Assembly (NCBI GenBank): GCA_015654825.1
Contig: JAATGE010000184.1
Span: forward strand, 1 to 6,360
Direction of reading: 5' to 3'
From: Rhodospirillales bacterium
GTDB taxonomy: Bacteria; Pseudomonadota; Alphaproteobacteria; Acetobacterales; Acetobacteraceae
DNA length: 6,360 bases
Part shown: positions 1-6,340 of the stretch, piece after piece
Layout of the letters: the number at the start of each line of letters is the position of its first letter
Numbering within the stretch: the stretch's first letter is position 1
Made by a program: the position numbers and the translations under genes
Notes under the pieces: model-generated
Told to the model about the DNA's origin: nothing
The model's database searches: none
What the model saw: the letters and a program-made list of their open reading frames with translations, nothing else

Positions 1-779
1 CGATGCCGGATTCGCCGCCCCCCAAGCCGCAACCGAGCCTCGGTGACCCCGCGATCGCCCGCGAACTGGAAGAGATGGTCGTCTACCGCGACGACCAGAT
101 CATCGTCATCAACAAACCCCACGGCCTCGCCGTCCAGGGCGGCCCCGGCATCACCAAGCATCTCGACGGCATGCTGGACGGCCTACGTTTCGACAGCCTG
201 CACCGCCCGCGCCTGGTCCACCGCCTCGATCGCGACACCTCCGGCGTGATCCTGCTGGCCCGCACCGCCGCCGTGGCCGCCCGCCTCTCCGCCCTGTTCC
301 GATCGCGCGAGGTCGAAAAGACCTACTGGGCCGTCGTCGTCGGCTGCCCCGATCCCCCCGCCGGCCGTGTCGACCGTCCGCTTGCCCGCATCGGCGGCCC
401 CCGCGGCGAGCGCACCGCCATGGCGGCAAAGGGCGACCCGAAGGCTGCCCACGCCATCACCGAGTACTCAACGCTCGACACGGTGGGCCGCAAATTTGCC
501 CTGGTCTCGCTCTCGCCGCACACCGGCCGCACCCACCAGTTGCGCGTGCACATGGCCAGCCTCGGCACCCCGATCCTCGGCGACAGCAAGTATGGTGTCG
601 AAAAAAGCCGGATGGACGGATACGCCGAAGCATTGCATCTGCATGCCCGCGCCCTGAGCTTCCCGCATCCCGCGGGCGGCACGCTGAGTTTGCAGGCCGA
701 CCTGCCGCCGCACATGCGCGAGACTTTCGCGGCGCTTGGCTTCATCGCCCCCGCGGCGGCAAAACCCCGCCGCACGTGA
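1..779 (+). CDS. rluC: RluA/RluC-family 23S rRNA pseudouridine synthase, 5' end outside window
   Basis: The protein converts specific uridines in RNA to pseudouridine, probably in 23S rRNA in the cytoplasm. Numbering from the ATG at 3, the catalytic motif HRLDRDTSG is at residues 73-81 with D76 as the expected catalytic aspartate. The family motifs GRTHQLRVHM (175-184), GDSKYG (193-198) and LHLHA (211-215) follow in the right order, so the catalytic domain is complete (about residues 25-245). An RluC normally has about 300-330 residues and an N-terminal S4 RNA-binding domain, which is missing from the visible 258 residues. The first residues, a proline-rich stretch, look like the linker between S4 and catalytic domains, so the ATG at 3 is probably an internal methionine and the gene starts upstream. 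The reading frame is open to base 1. The exact target (RluC, RluD or other paralogue) cannot be fixed from the sequence, so the symbol is tentative. The stop overlaps or nearly abuts the AsmA gene, suggesting co-transcription. Confidence 0.9.
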   Translation, partial: MPDSPPPKPQPSLGDPAIARELEEMVVYRDDQIIVINKPHGLAVQGGPGITKHLDGMLDGLRFDSLHRPRLVHRLDRDTSGVILLARTAAVAARLSALFRSREVEKTYWAVVVGCPDPPAGRVDRPLARIGGPRGERTAMAAKGDPKAAHAITEYSTLDTVGRKFALVSLSPHTGRTHQLRVHMASLGTPILGDSKYGVEKSRMDGYAEALHLHARALSFPHPAGGTLSLQADLPPHMRETFAALGFIAPAAAKPRRT

Positions 780-791
780 ACGACGCAGACT

Positions 792-795
792 GGAG
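792..795 (+). promoter_or_regulatory. Ribosome binding site GGAG supporting the ATG start of the AsmA gene
   Basis: GGAG lies seven bases before the ATG at 803. The alternative GTG start at 776, which overlaps the stop of the upstream pseudouridine synthase gene, has no comparable purine-rich motif in front of it. This favours initiation at 803. Confidence 0.55.
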
Positions 796-802
796 TTCCC
801 GA

Positions 803-3298
803 ATGCCAACCCGCGGCGCCAGCCGTTTCCGTCTGCTTCTGCTCGCCGCCGTCGCGGTCGTGCTCGGCGTCGCCGCCTGGATCAGGCTGGGCGGCGGCCT
901 CAACGTGGACCGGCTCAAGATCTCGCTGGAGCAAGGCATTCAGCGCGCCACCGGCCGCGCCTTTACGATCGACGGCCCCATCCAGGTTTCGCTCGGCCTC
1001 TCGCCCCGCCTGACCGCCAGCAATATCCGCCTTGCCAACCTGCCCGGCGGCTCCCGCCCCGACATGCTGACCGCGCGCGAGCTGCACGCCCAGGTCGCCC
1101 TGCTGCCGCTGCTCGAGGGCGAAGTGATTATCGAGGATGTGACGCTCGAAAACCCGGACATCCTGCTGGAAAACGGGTCCGACGGCACGCCGAACTGGCA
1201 ATTCCACGCCGCCCGCGCCGCGCTGTACCGTGATCCGGATGCCCCCCCGGCGCCGCGCGCCAACACCAAGCAGGTGCAACTGCACCGCATTCGCCTCAAC
1301 GGCGGCCACATCGCCATCAACGCGCCGAACATGCCGCCGGTCTCGGCCGACCTCACCACGGCCGAAATCAAGGCCGAAACCGGATCGAGCCCGCTCCGCG
1401 GCCAGATCTCGGGCCAGGCGGACCAGATCCCGTTCGATATCACCATCAACGCCGGCTCCTTCGACCGGCTGCAGGGCGGCCCGGTCACCGCCCTCGCCGG
1501 CGCCTGGCCGCTCACCGTGCAGCTCCACGCCGCCGGCGCCACGCTCAAGGTGGACGGCGGCGTCAACCACCCGGATGAGCTCCGCGGCTACGCCTTCCTG
1601 GTCACCGGCAACGCGCCCGACATGGCGCCGCTCGCCGCCTGGCTGCCCAAGCCTCTCGGATTGCCCTGGAAAGACGTCAACTTCACCGTCCGCCTGACCG
1701 ACGGCAACAACGGAACATTCCGCACCTCGGGCCTGTCCCTGCATGCCGGCGGCGCCGATCTCAGTGCCGGCATCCCCGGCCTCGTGGTGAAGGAGGCGGT
1801 GTTTTCCGCGCCCGGCCCCGGCCAGCAGGCGGAGCTGAATGTCGAAGGCGTGTTCCAGGGTGCGCCGCTGCGCATCGCCGGCTCCACGACGCAGCCCGAT
1901 ACACTGGCGGCGATGGTGCCCATTCCGATTTCCTTCAGCGCGCAGGCGGCTTCCGCCAGCCTGTCCGCGCACGGCACCGTGCCCCCGGGCCTGTCCGGCA
2001 ACGGCTTCGACCTGACGGTCGATGTGCGTGCCCCCAACCTCGCGGAGCTCGCTCCCCTGGCCGGCCGCCCGCTGCCGGAAATCCACGACATCGCGCTCGG
2101 CGCCCATCTCGGCGACGCCGGCTTCCGGCTGCGCGGCCTGCATTTGCGCGAATTCACCGCCAATTCCTCGATCGGCGACCTCAGCGGCGACGTCACGGTC
2201 GCCTGGATGCCGGTGCCCACCCTCACCGGCACGATTTCGGCCAAGCATTTCGATATCGATGCAGCGCGCGCCGGCTACGAAATGATAACCGCGCCCCTGA
2301 AACCGCCGGTTCCCGCATCCCCGGCACCGGAGCCCGCCCCGCCACCGCCCGCCGTCGCGCCACCCCCGCCGCCGCCCGCCGAACCGCCACCGGAACGTCT
2401 TATTCCGGACAACAAACTGCCCTTCGCCGCCCTGCACGGCGCCGACGCCTACCTGACGCTGTCCGCCGATCGCGTAAAACTCGACGGCGAGACCTACAGC
2501 GATCTGCAGGCGCACCTCCTCGCCAATGACGGAAAACTAATCCTGAACCCGCTGCGCCTCACCTCGCCGCAGGGCGCCATCGTCGGTGCCTTCACGCTCG
2601 ACGAAGGCGTCGATCCGCCGACGGTCGCGGTCACCCTGCGATCGCCGTCGATCTCCGCGTCCCGCCTGGCCGCGGCGCTCGGCGAGGCCGGCGGCGCCAC
2701 CGGAACCGTGCAGGTCGATGCCCAGCTGAGCGGCACCGGCGACACTCCCCGCGCCCTCGCCGCCTCGCTGACCGGCCATCTCGGCGTCACCATGGTTGAC
2801 GGCACAATCACCGACGCGCTGGCGCAGGCATTGTTCGCCAACGCGCTCGGCACCGCCGGCGTGCCGATGCAGGGCGGCAGCAGCGACGTGCGCTGTTTCG
2901 CCTGGCGCGCGGATTTCTACCGCGGCGCCGGCCGGGTGCGGGCATTGTCGCTGGATACGTCACGCATGTCGGTGGACGGCGACGGCGTTCTCGATCTCGG
3001 CGCCGAAACGCTGGCGCTGCACCTGCGGCCGATCGTGCGCATCGGCGGCACCGGCGTCGCCGCACCCGTTTCGGTAACCGGCCCATTCAGCGCGCTGAAG
3101 CCCGCACTGGATCCAATGACCAACGGCCGCGTCGGCATCACCATCGGCGGCCCCCGTCCGACCGACGATAGCTGCGTCGCACAGCTCGCGCTGGCACGCG
3201 GCGGCATGCCGGGGCCGATGCCGTCGCTCGCGGCGCCTGAGCCGGGAGCGAAGAAGCGAAAGAAGCCGATCGATTTGTTGCAGGGGTTGTTTCACTAG
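803..3298 (+). CDS. AsmA family protein, membrane-anchored, large periplasmic part
   Basis: From the ATG at 803 the protein has 831 residues. It has a short basic N-terminus (R4, R8, R10), one hydrophobic segment at about 11-27, then a long soluble part expected in the periplasm. The AsmA N-terminal signature is clear: a TGRAFTIDGPIQVSLGLSPRL-like strand pattern at about 50-71, then 'NWQFH' near 131. A proline-rich linker (501-530) separates it from an AsmA C-terminal domain that begins near 'LIPDNKLPFAAL' (533 onward) and contains repeated beta-strand segments such as GTVQVDAQLSGTG (about 635). The tail is basic (KKRKKPIDLLQGLFH). AsmA-like proteins belong to a group related to VPS13-type lipid-transfer proteins and are linked to outer-membrane assembly and phospholipid transport; that role is inferred here by family only. 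A GTG at 776 overlapping the upstream stop would add nine residues. It probably shares a transcript with the upstream gene. Confidence 0.9.
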   Translation: MPTRGASRFRLLLLAAVAVVLGVAAWIRLGGGLNVDRLKISLEQGIQRATGRAFTIDGPIQVSLGLSPRLTASNIRLANLPGGSRPDMLTARELHAQVALLPLLEGEVIIEDVTLENPDILLENGSDGTPNWQFHAARAALYRDPDAPPAPRANTKQVQLHRIRLNGGHIAINAPNMPPVSADLTTAEIKAETGSSPLRGQISGQADQIPFDITINAGSFDRLQGGPVTALAGAWPLTVQLHAAGATLKVDGGVNHPDELRGYAFLVTGNAPDMAPLAAWLPKPLGLPWKDVNFTVRLTDGNNGTFRTSGLSLHAGGADLSAGIPGLVVKEAVFSAPGPGQQAELNVEGVFQGAPLRIAGSTTQPDTLAAMVPIPISFSAQAASASLSAHGTVPPGLSGNGFDLTVDVRAPNLAELAPLAGRPLPEIHDIALGAHLGDAGFRLRGLHLREFTANSSIGDLSGDVTVAWMPVPTLTGTISAKHFDIDAARAGYEMITAPLKPPVPASPAPEPAPPPPAVAPPPPPPAEPPPERLIPDNKLPFAALHGADAYLTLSADRVKLDGETYSDLQAHLLANDGKLILNPLRLTSPQGAIVGAFTLDEGVDPPTVAVTLRSPSISASRLAAALGEAGGATGTVQVDAQLSGTGDTPRALAASLTGHLGVTMVDGTITDALAQALFANALGTAGVPMQGGSSDVRCFAWRADFYRGAGRVRALSLDTSRMSVDGDGVLDLGAETLALHLRPIVRIGGTGVAAPVSVTGPFSALKPALDPMTNGRVGITIGGPRPTDDSCVAQLALARGGMPGPMPSLAAPEPGAKKRKKPIDLLQGLFH
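2303..2392 (+). other. Proline-rich linker segment within the AsmA protein
   Basis: Residues 501-530 of the AsmA protein contain 19 prolines in 30 positions, including runs of four and six, mixed with alanine and glutamate. It lies between the N-terminal and C-terminal AsmA domains and is most simply an extended inter-domain spacer. The DNA is a C-rich, low-complexity tract, which is a likely place for length variation between strains. Confidence 0.75.
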
Positions 3299-3301
3299 TA
3301 G

Positions 3302-3354
3302 AAGGCCAGGGGCTCTGCCCCTGGACCCCGCTGGGGCCTTAGGCCCCAGACCCC
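3302..3354. repeat. Intergenic double-hairpin repeat, copy 1
   Basis: Two perfect inverted repeats sit back to back three bases after the AsmA stop codon. The first has arms CCAGGGGC (3306-3313) and GCCCCTGG (3317-3324) around a TCT loop. The second has arms CTGGGGCC (3331-3338) and GGCCCCAG (3342-3349) around a TTA loop. ACCCC follows the first hairpin (3325-3329) and again the second (3350-3354), so the two units look like diverged copies of one motif. The first 20 bases recur exactly at 6341-6360. The shape resembles REP-like palindromic repeats that spread in intergenic space; that identity is inference. Confidence 0.75.
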
Positions 3355-3364
3355 AATTTTATTT
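3331..3364 (+). terminator. Probable Rho-independent terminator after the rluC-AsmA block
   Basis: The second hairpin (8-bp GC-rich stem, 3331-3349, which can be read as nine pairs with a one-base gap) is followed after seven bases by TTTTATTT (3357-3364), the only notable T-rich run in the gap. The GC-rich first hairpin just upstream may add to termination. The spacer between stem and T run is longer than in a classical terminator, so efficiency is uncertain. Confidence 0.5.
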
Positions 3365-3506
3365 GTTCCGAGTCTGACATCGCCACCGAGCACAACCGTA
3401 AGCCCCGCGAATTGTACAGACGATTCCCGCCGCGCAGCGCTAACGACAGCGGCGGCACGCCGTCGGAGCCCCCGGTCGGCGAAGCCAACCTACCAAGAGT
3501 CCACCC
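3365..3506 (+). promoter_or_regulatory. Presumed promoter and leader region of the ATP12 operon
   Basis: This 142-base stretch after the terminator-like hairpins carries no convincing gene and must hold the promoter if the three following genes are transcribed separately. No good -35/-10 pair could be identified. A perfect 7-bp inverted repeat, CCGCCGC (3427-3433) with GCGGCGG (3449-3455), encloses a 15-base loop and could form a stem in the leader. A weak ribosome binding site, AAGAG (3495-3499), lies seven bases before the ATG at 3507. Confidence 0.35.
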
Positions 3507-4214
3507 ATGAAACGTTTCTGGCAATCAGCCAACGTCACCGAACAGAACGGCCACTACACGATCGAGCTCGATGGCCGACCGATGCGCTTACCGAACGGCC
3601 CAGCGCTGCGATTGCGCCAAAAGCCGCTCGCCGACGCCATCGCCGCCGAATGGCAGCAGGCCGGCGGCGCAGTCGGCGGCGAAATGGATTTTGCCGCCGT
3701 GCCGCTGACCCGCCTGGCCGGCACCGCGCAGGACCGCGTCGCCCCGGACTCCACCCCCACCGCGGAGGCCCTCGCGCGCTACGCCGAGGCCGACGCCCTC
3801 TGCTACCGCGCCGCGCAGCCGCAATCCCTGGTCATTCGCCAGCACCACGGCTGGCAGCCCTGGCTGGATTGGGCGGCGGAGGCCCACGGCGCGCGCCTGC
3901 TGACCACCAACGGCCTTTTGCACATCCCGCAGCCGCCCGAGGCGGTGGCGGCGCTGCGCGGCGCGACGCACGCGCTCGATGCGTTCCAGCTCGCCGGCCT
4001 CGCCATCCTGGTGCCGGCCTATGGCAGCCTGGTTCTCGGCCTCGCCGTCGCCGCCGGCCGCCTTGCGGCCTCCGAGGCGCACGCCTTGTCGGTGCTGGAC
4101 GAGTTGTATCAGGAGCAATTCTGGGGCGCCGACCCCGATGCCGCCGCGCGCCGCGCGAGTGTGCTGCGCGACACCGAGGACGCGGCGCGTTTCATGGCGT
4201 TGGCGGCGGCGTGA
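3507..4214 (+). CDS. ATP12 family chaperone protein (F1-ATPase assembly)
   Basis: This 235-residue soluble protein matches the bacterial ATP12 family along its full length, at the usual size. Recognisable blocks are LDGRPMRLP (21-29), the EW pair (48-49), PLTRLAGTAQD (66-76), YAEADALCYRA (92-102), WQPWLDWA (116-123), GSLVLGLAVAAGRL (173-186) and LDELYQEQFWGADPDA (197-212). In mitochondria Atp12 binds the F1 alpha subunit and prevents its aggregation before the alpha3-beta3 ring forms; the same role is assumed in alphaproteobacteria but is less directly shown. The ATG start is preceded by AAGAG at a seven-base spacing. Its stop codon overlaps the GTG start of the acylphosphatase gene, so the two are probably translationally coupled. 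ATP12 is largely confined to alphaproteobacteria among bacteria, which gives the best taxonomic hint in the window. Confidence 0.93.
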   Translation: MKRFWQSANVTEQNGHYTIELDGRPMRLPNGPALRLRQKPLADAIAAEWQQAGGAVGGEMDFAAVPLTRLAGTAQDRVAPDSTPTAEALARYAEADALCYRAAQPQSLVIRQHHGWQPWLDWAAEAHGARLLTTNGLLHIPQPPEAVAALRGATHALDAFQLAGLAILVPAYGSLVLGLAVAAGRLAASEAHALSVLDELYQEQFWGADPDAAARRASVLRDTEDAARFMALAAA

Positions 4215-4483
4215 AATCGCTGCACCTGGTCATTTCGGGCCGCGTGCAGGGCGTCGGCTACCGCGACTGGATGGTCGGCGAGGCGGCCCGGCTTGGCCTG
4301 AGCGGGTGGGTGCGCAATCTCGGCGCGGAGCAGGTGGAAGCCCTGGTGAGCGGCCCTGACGATGCCGTGCGGGCGGCCGTTGCCGCCTGCCATCGCGGCC
4401 CGCGCTACGCCAGCGTCACGACAGTCGAGGCGGACCCGGCCTCGCCGGTCACCGGCAAATTCCAGCGCCTGCCGTCGGTCTGA
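4211..4483 (+). CDS. acyP: Acylphosphatase
   Basis: This small cytoplasmic enzyme of 90 residues, the normal family length, hydrolyses acyl phosphates such as acetyl phosphate or 1,3-bisphosphoglycerate to carboxylate and phosphate. The signature GRVQGVGYR is at residues 10-18 and GWVRNL at 32-37. R18 corresponds to the phosphate-binding arginine and N36 to the catalytic asparagine of characterised acylphosphatases, so it should be active. The C-terminal part has the expected ferredoxin-like alternation, with the last strand ending at FQRLPSV. The start is a GTG that shares bases with the ATP12 stop (GTGA). The frame is also open upstream for about 560 bases, but that part is a shadow of ATP12 and the family fold begins exactly at this GTG. 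No clear ribosome binding site is visible, consistent with initiation by coupling to ATP12 termination. Confidence 0.92.
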   Translation: MKSLHLVISGRVQGVGYRDWMVGEAARLGLSGWVRNLGAEQVEALVSGPDDAVRAAVAACHRGPRYASVTTVEADPASPVTGKFQRLPSV

Positions 4484-4488
4484 CCGCG

Positions 4489-4516
4489 GCGCTGGCGGCG
4501 CGCCCGCCCGCCACGC
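4489..4516 (+). other. Imperfect GC-rich inverted repeat between acyP and the penicillin-binding protein gene
   Basis: GCGCTGGCGG (4489-4498, one bulged C) can pair with CCGCCACGC (4508-4516) around a nine-base loop. There is no T run after it, so it is not a typical terminator. It ends five bases before the AAGGG that precedes the next ATG. It may be chance structure in very GC-rich DNA. Confidence 0.25.
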
Positions 4517-4520
4517 TACC

Positions 4521-4525
4521 AAGGG
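4521..4525 (+). promoter_or_regulatory. Ribosome binding site AAGGG supporting the ATG at 4530
   Basis: AAGGG lies four bases before the ATG at 4530, a short but usable spacing. The open frame extends upstream to an ATG at 4362, but that start lies inside acyP and would add a 56-residue arginine-rich shadow. A later ATG at 4575 has GGAG only three bases away. The 4530 start is therefore preferred. Confidence 0.45.
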
Positions 4526-4529
4526 CCTG

Positions 4530-6338
4530 ATGTACCAAGCCAAGGGCGCCCCCCGCGCCGTGCCCCCGGAGCCGATGGAGCAGCTCGGCCCCAGGCCAGC
4601 CGGCCGCCTCGGCTGGCGCCTGCTGCGTTGGGGCATCATCCTGGCCATCTGGAGCGCCCTGGCGGCGACATTGCTGGCGCTCTGGTTCGCCCGCGACCTG
4701 CCGCGCCCGGAAGACGCGCTGGACGCCGTTCGCCGCCCCAGCCTCGTGCTGCAGGATCAGGCGGGCAACCTGGTCGCCACCTACGGCGACGTGGTCGGCG
4801 ACGCGCTGCACCTCTCCGACATGCCCGCCTACCTGCCCGCGGCCGCCGTTTCGATCGAGGACCGCCGCTTCTGGAGCCATTCCGGTATCGATCCGCTGGG
4901 CATCGCCCGCGCCGTCACGGTCAATGTGTTTTCCGGCCGCCTGCGCCAGGGCGGTTCCACGATCACCCAGCAGGTCGCGAAAACCCTGTTTCTCACCAAC
5001 GCCCGCACGATGCGGCGCAAGGTGCAGGAACTGCTGCTGACGCTCTGGCTGGAGCGTCATTTCACCAAACAGGAAATCCTCGAAATCTGGCTGAACCGCG
5101 TCTATCTCGGCGCCGGCGCCTGGGGCGTGGACGCCGGCGCGCGGGTTTATTTCGGTATCTCCGCGCGCAAGCTCGCTTTGTGGCAGGCGGCCGTGCTGGC
5201 CGGCCTGCCGCGCGCGCCCAGCCGCTTCAACCCGCGCACCGACCCGTCCGCCGCCGCGGCGCGTGCCCACGAAGTGCTCGCCGCCATGGTCCAGACCGGC
5301 GCCATTACGGCCGCCCAGGCCGCCGACGCCGCCGAAAAGATCCGTTTCTCGGCCCACATCGGCGGCGGCTGGTTCGCCGACTGGGCCACCTCCCAGGCCG
5401 ACGCCCAGGTCCCCCCCGGCACCGACGCCGTGCTGCGCTCCACGTTGGATAGCCGCGTCCAGACCCTGGCCGAGACCAGGCTGCGCACGCTGCTCGACGG
5501 CCCCGGCGTAAAAGTCGGCGCCTCGCGGGGTGCCGTCGTCGTGCTCGATGCCGCGACCGGCGCCGTGCGCGCCCTGGTCGGCGGCCGCAACTATGCCGAC
5601 GGGGCCTACAACCGCGCGACCCAGGCCCGCCGCCAGCCCGGCTCCGCGTTCAAGGCGTTTGTCTGGCTCGCCGCCCTCGAACACGGCCAGCGCCCCGACG
5701 ACACCGTGCTCGACGCCCCATTGCGCATCGGCAAATGGAGCCCGGTCGATTTCGAGCCCGGCTGGCGCGGCGAAGTCACCCTGGAGCAGGCCTTCGCGCA
5801 AAGCCTGAACACCGCCTCGGTGCGCCTGGAAATGGCCAATGGCGGCCCCGCCGCGGTTGCGGCCGTCGCCCACCGCCTCGGCATCGCCGAAAAACTGCCG
5901 GCACTGCCCTCGCTCGCCCTCGGCACCGGCGAGGTCGGCCTGCTCGAAATGACCGCTTCCTACGCCGCCTTCTTCAACGGCGGCCACGCGGTCACCCCGC
6001 ACGCCATCCTCGCCGCCACCGCCGACCGCAAGCCCGTCGCCGTCGCCTGGGCCGCGCCCCGCCGTGCGGTCGACGCCGACCTCGCCGCCATGATGGTGCG
6101 CATGATGGCCGCGGTCGTGCGCACCGGCACCGGCCGCGCCGCCGCCGTCCCCGGCCGCCTCGCCGCCGGCAAGACCGGCACCACGCAAGACAACCGCGAC
6201 GCCTGGTTCATCGGCTGTGTGGACGGCCACATGGTCGGCGTGTGGGTCGGCAACGATGACGGCACCCCGATGCGCGGGGTTATGGGCGGGGGGCTGCCGG
6301 CTACGTTGTTTCGCGAAATCGCCAGCAATTTGAGGTAA
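4530..6338 (+). CDS. Class A penicillin-binding protein, PBP1A-type bifunctional glycosyltransferase/transpeptidase
   Basis: The 602-residue protein polymerises lipid II into glycan strands and cross-links peptide stems in the periplasm. A short cytoplasmic N-terminus is followed by one membrane anchor (about 33-53). The GT51 glycosyltransferase domain (about 75-240) shows EDRRFWSHSGID (110-121, catalytic E110), GGSTITQQVAK (141-151), and RKVQELLLTLWLERHF with EILEIWLNRVYLG (about 163-194). The transpeptidase domain (about 330-590) has SAFK (372-375, acylated serine S372), SLN (425-427) and KTGT (548-551). All key residues are present. At about 600 residues it is shorter than enterobacterial PBP1A (about 850): the two domains are joined by a brief linker, and only 51 residues follow KTGT, so the OB-fold insertion and long tail appear absent. 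It is more compact than PBP1b, and a PbpC-like assignment cannot be excluded, so no symbol is given. It lies 46 bases after acyP and is probably on the same transcript. Confidence 0.93.
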   Translation: MYQAKGAPRAVPPEPMEQLGPRPAGRLGWRLLRWGIILAIWSALAATLLALWFARDLPRPEDALDAVRRPSLVLQDQAGNLVATYGDVVGDALHLSDMPAYLPAAAVSIEDRRFWSHSGIDPLGIARAVTVNVFSGRLRQGGSTITQQVAKTLFLTNARTMRRKVQELLLTLWLERHFTKQEILEIWLNRVYLGAGAWGVDAGARVYFGISARKLALWQAAVLAGLPRAPSRFNPRTDPSAAAARAHEVLAAMVQTGAITAAQAADAAEKIRFSAHIGGGWFADWATSQADAQVPPGTDAVLRSTLDSRVQTLAETRLRTLLDGPGVKVGASRGAVVVLDAATGAVRALVGGRNYADGAYNRATQARRQPGSAFKAFVWLAALEHGQRPDDTVLDAPLRIGKWSPVDFEPGWRGEVTLEQAFAQSLNTASVRLEMANGGPAAVAAVAHRLGIAEKLPALPSLALGTGEVGLLEMTASYAAFFNGGHAVTPHAILAATADRKPVAVAWAAPRRAVDADLAAMMVRMMAAVVRTGTGRAAAVPGRLAAGKTGTTQDNRDAWFIGCVDGHMVGVWVGNDDGTPMRGVMGGGLPATLFREIASNLR

Positions 6339-6340
6339 GC

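Noticed and set aside
323..2515. Long open frame of 730 codons on the minus strand opposite the pseudouridine synthase and AsmA genes
   Set aside because: It is antisense to two clearly recognisable genes, its translation is rich in Gly, Arg and Ala with no recognisable domain, and long antisense open frames are expected when third positions are almost all G or C.
3299..3506. Possible tRNA, small RNA gene or CRISPR unit in the intergenic gap
   Set aside because: No cloverleaf, no TTCGANTC-like T-arm and no regularly spaced direct repeats were seen; the inverted repeats are better explained as a palindromic repeat and terminator.
3339..3524. Minus-strand open frame of 61 codons covering the gap before ATP12
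   Set aside because: It includes part of the hairpin repeat and the ATP12 start, uses codons such as TTA that the neighbours avoid, and its product resembles nothing I recognise. It is more likely non-coding.
3650..4210. In-frame upstream extension of the acylphosphatase frame
   Set aside because: It is a shadow of ATP12, with an Arg- and Pro-rich translation, and acylphosphatase homology begins at the GTG at 4211 with the normal 90-residue length.
4362..4529. Upstream ATG giving a 658-residue version of the penicillin-binding protein
   Set aside because: The extra 56 residues lie mostly inside acyP in another frame and are Arg/Ala-rich without a signal-like character; the ATG at 4530 with AAGGG ahead gives a normal short cytoplasmic N-terminus and membrane anchor.
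4449..6230. Long open frame of 593 codons on the minus strand opposite the penicillin-binding protein gene
   Set aside because: The sense strand carries every class A penicillin-binding protein motif, while the antisense translation is low-complexity Gly/Ala/Arg-rich with no family resemblance; it is a GC-bias artefact.
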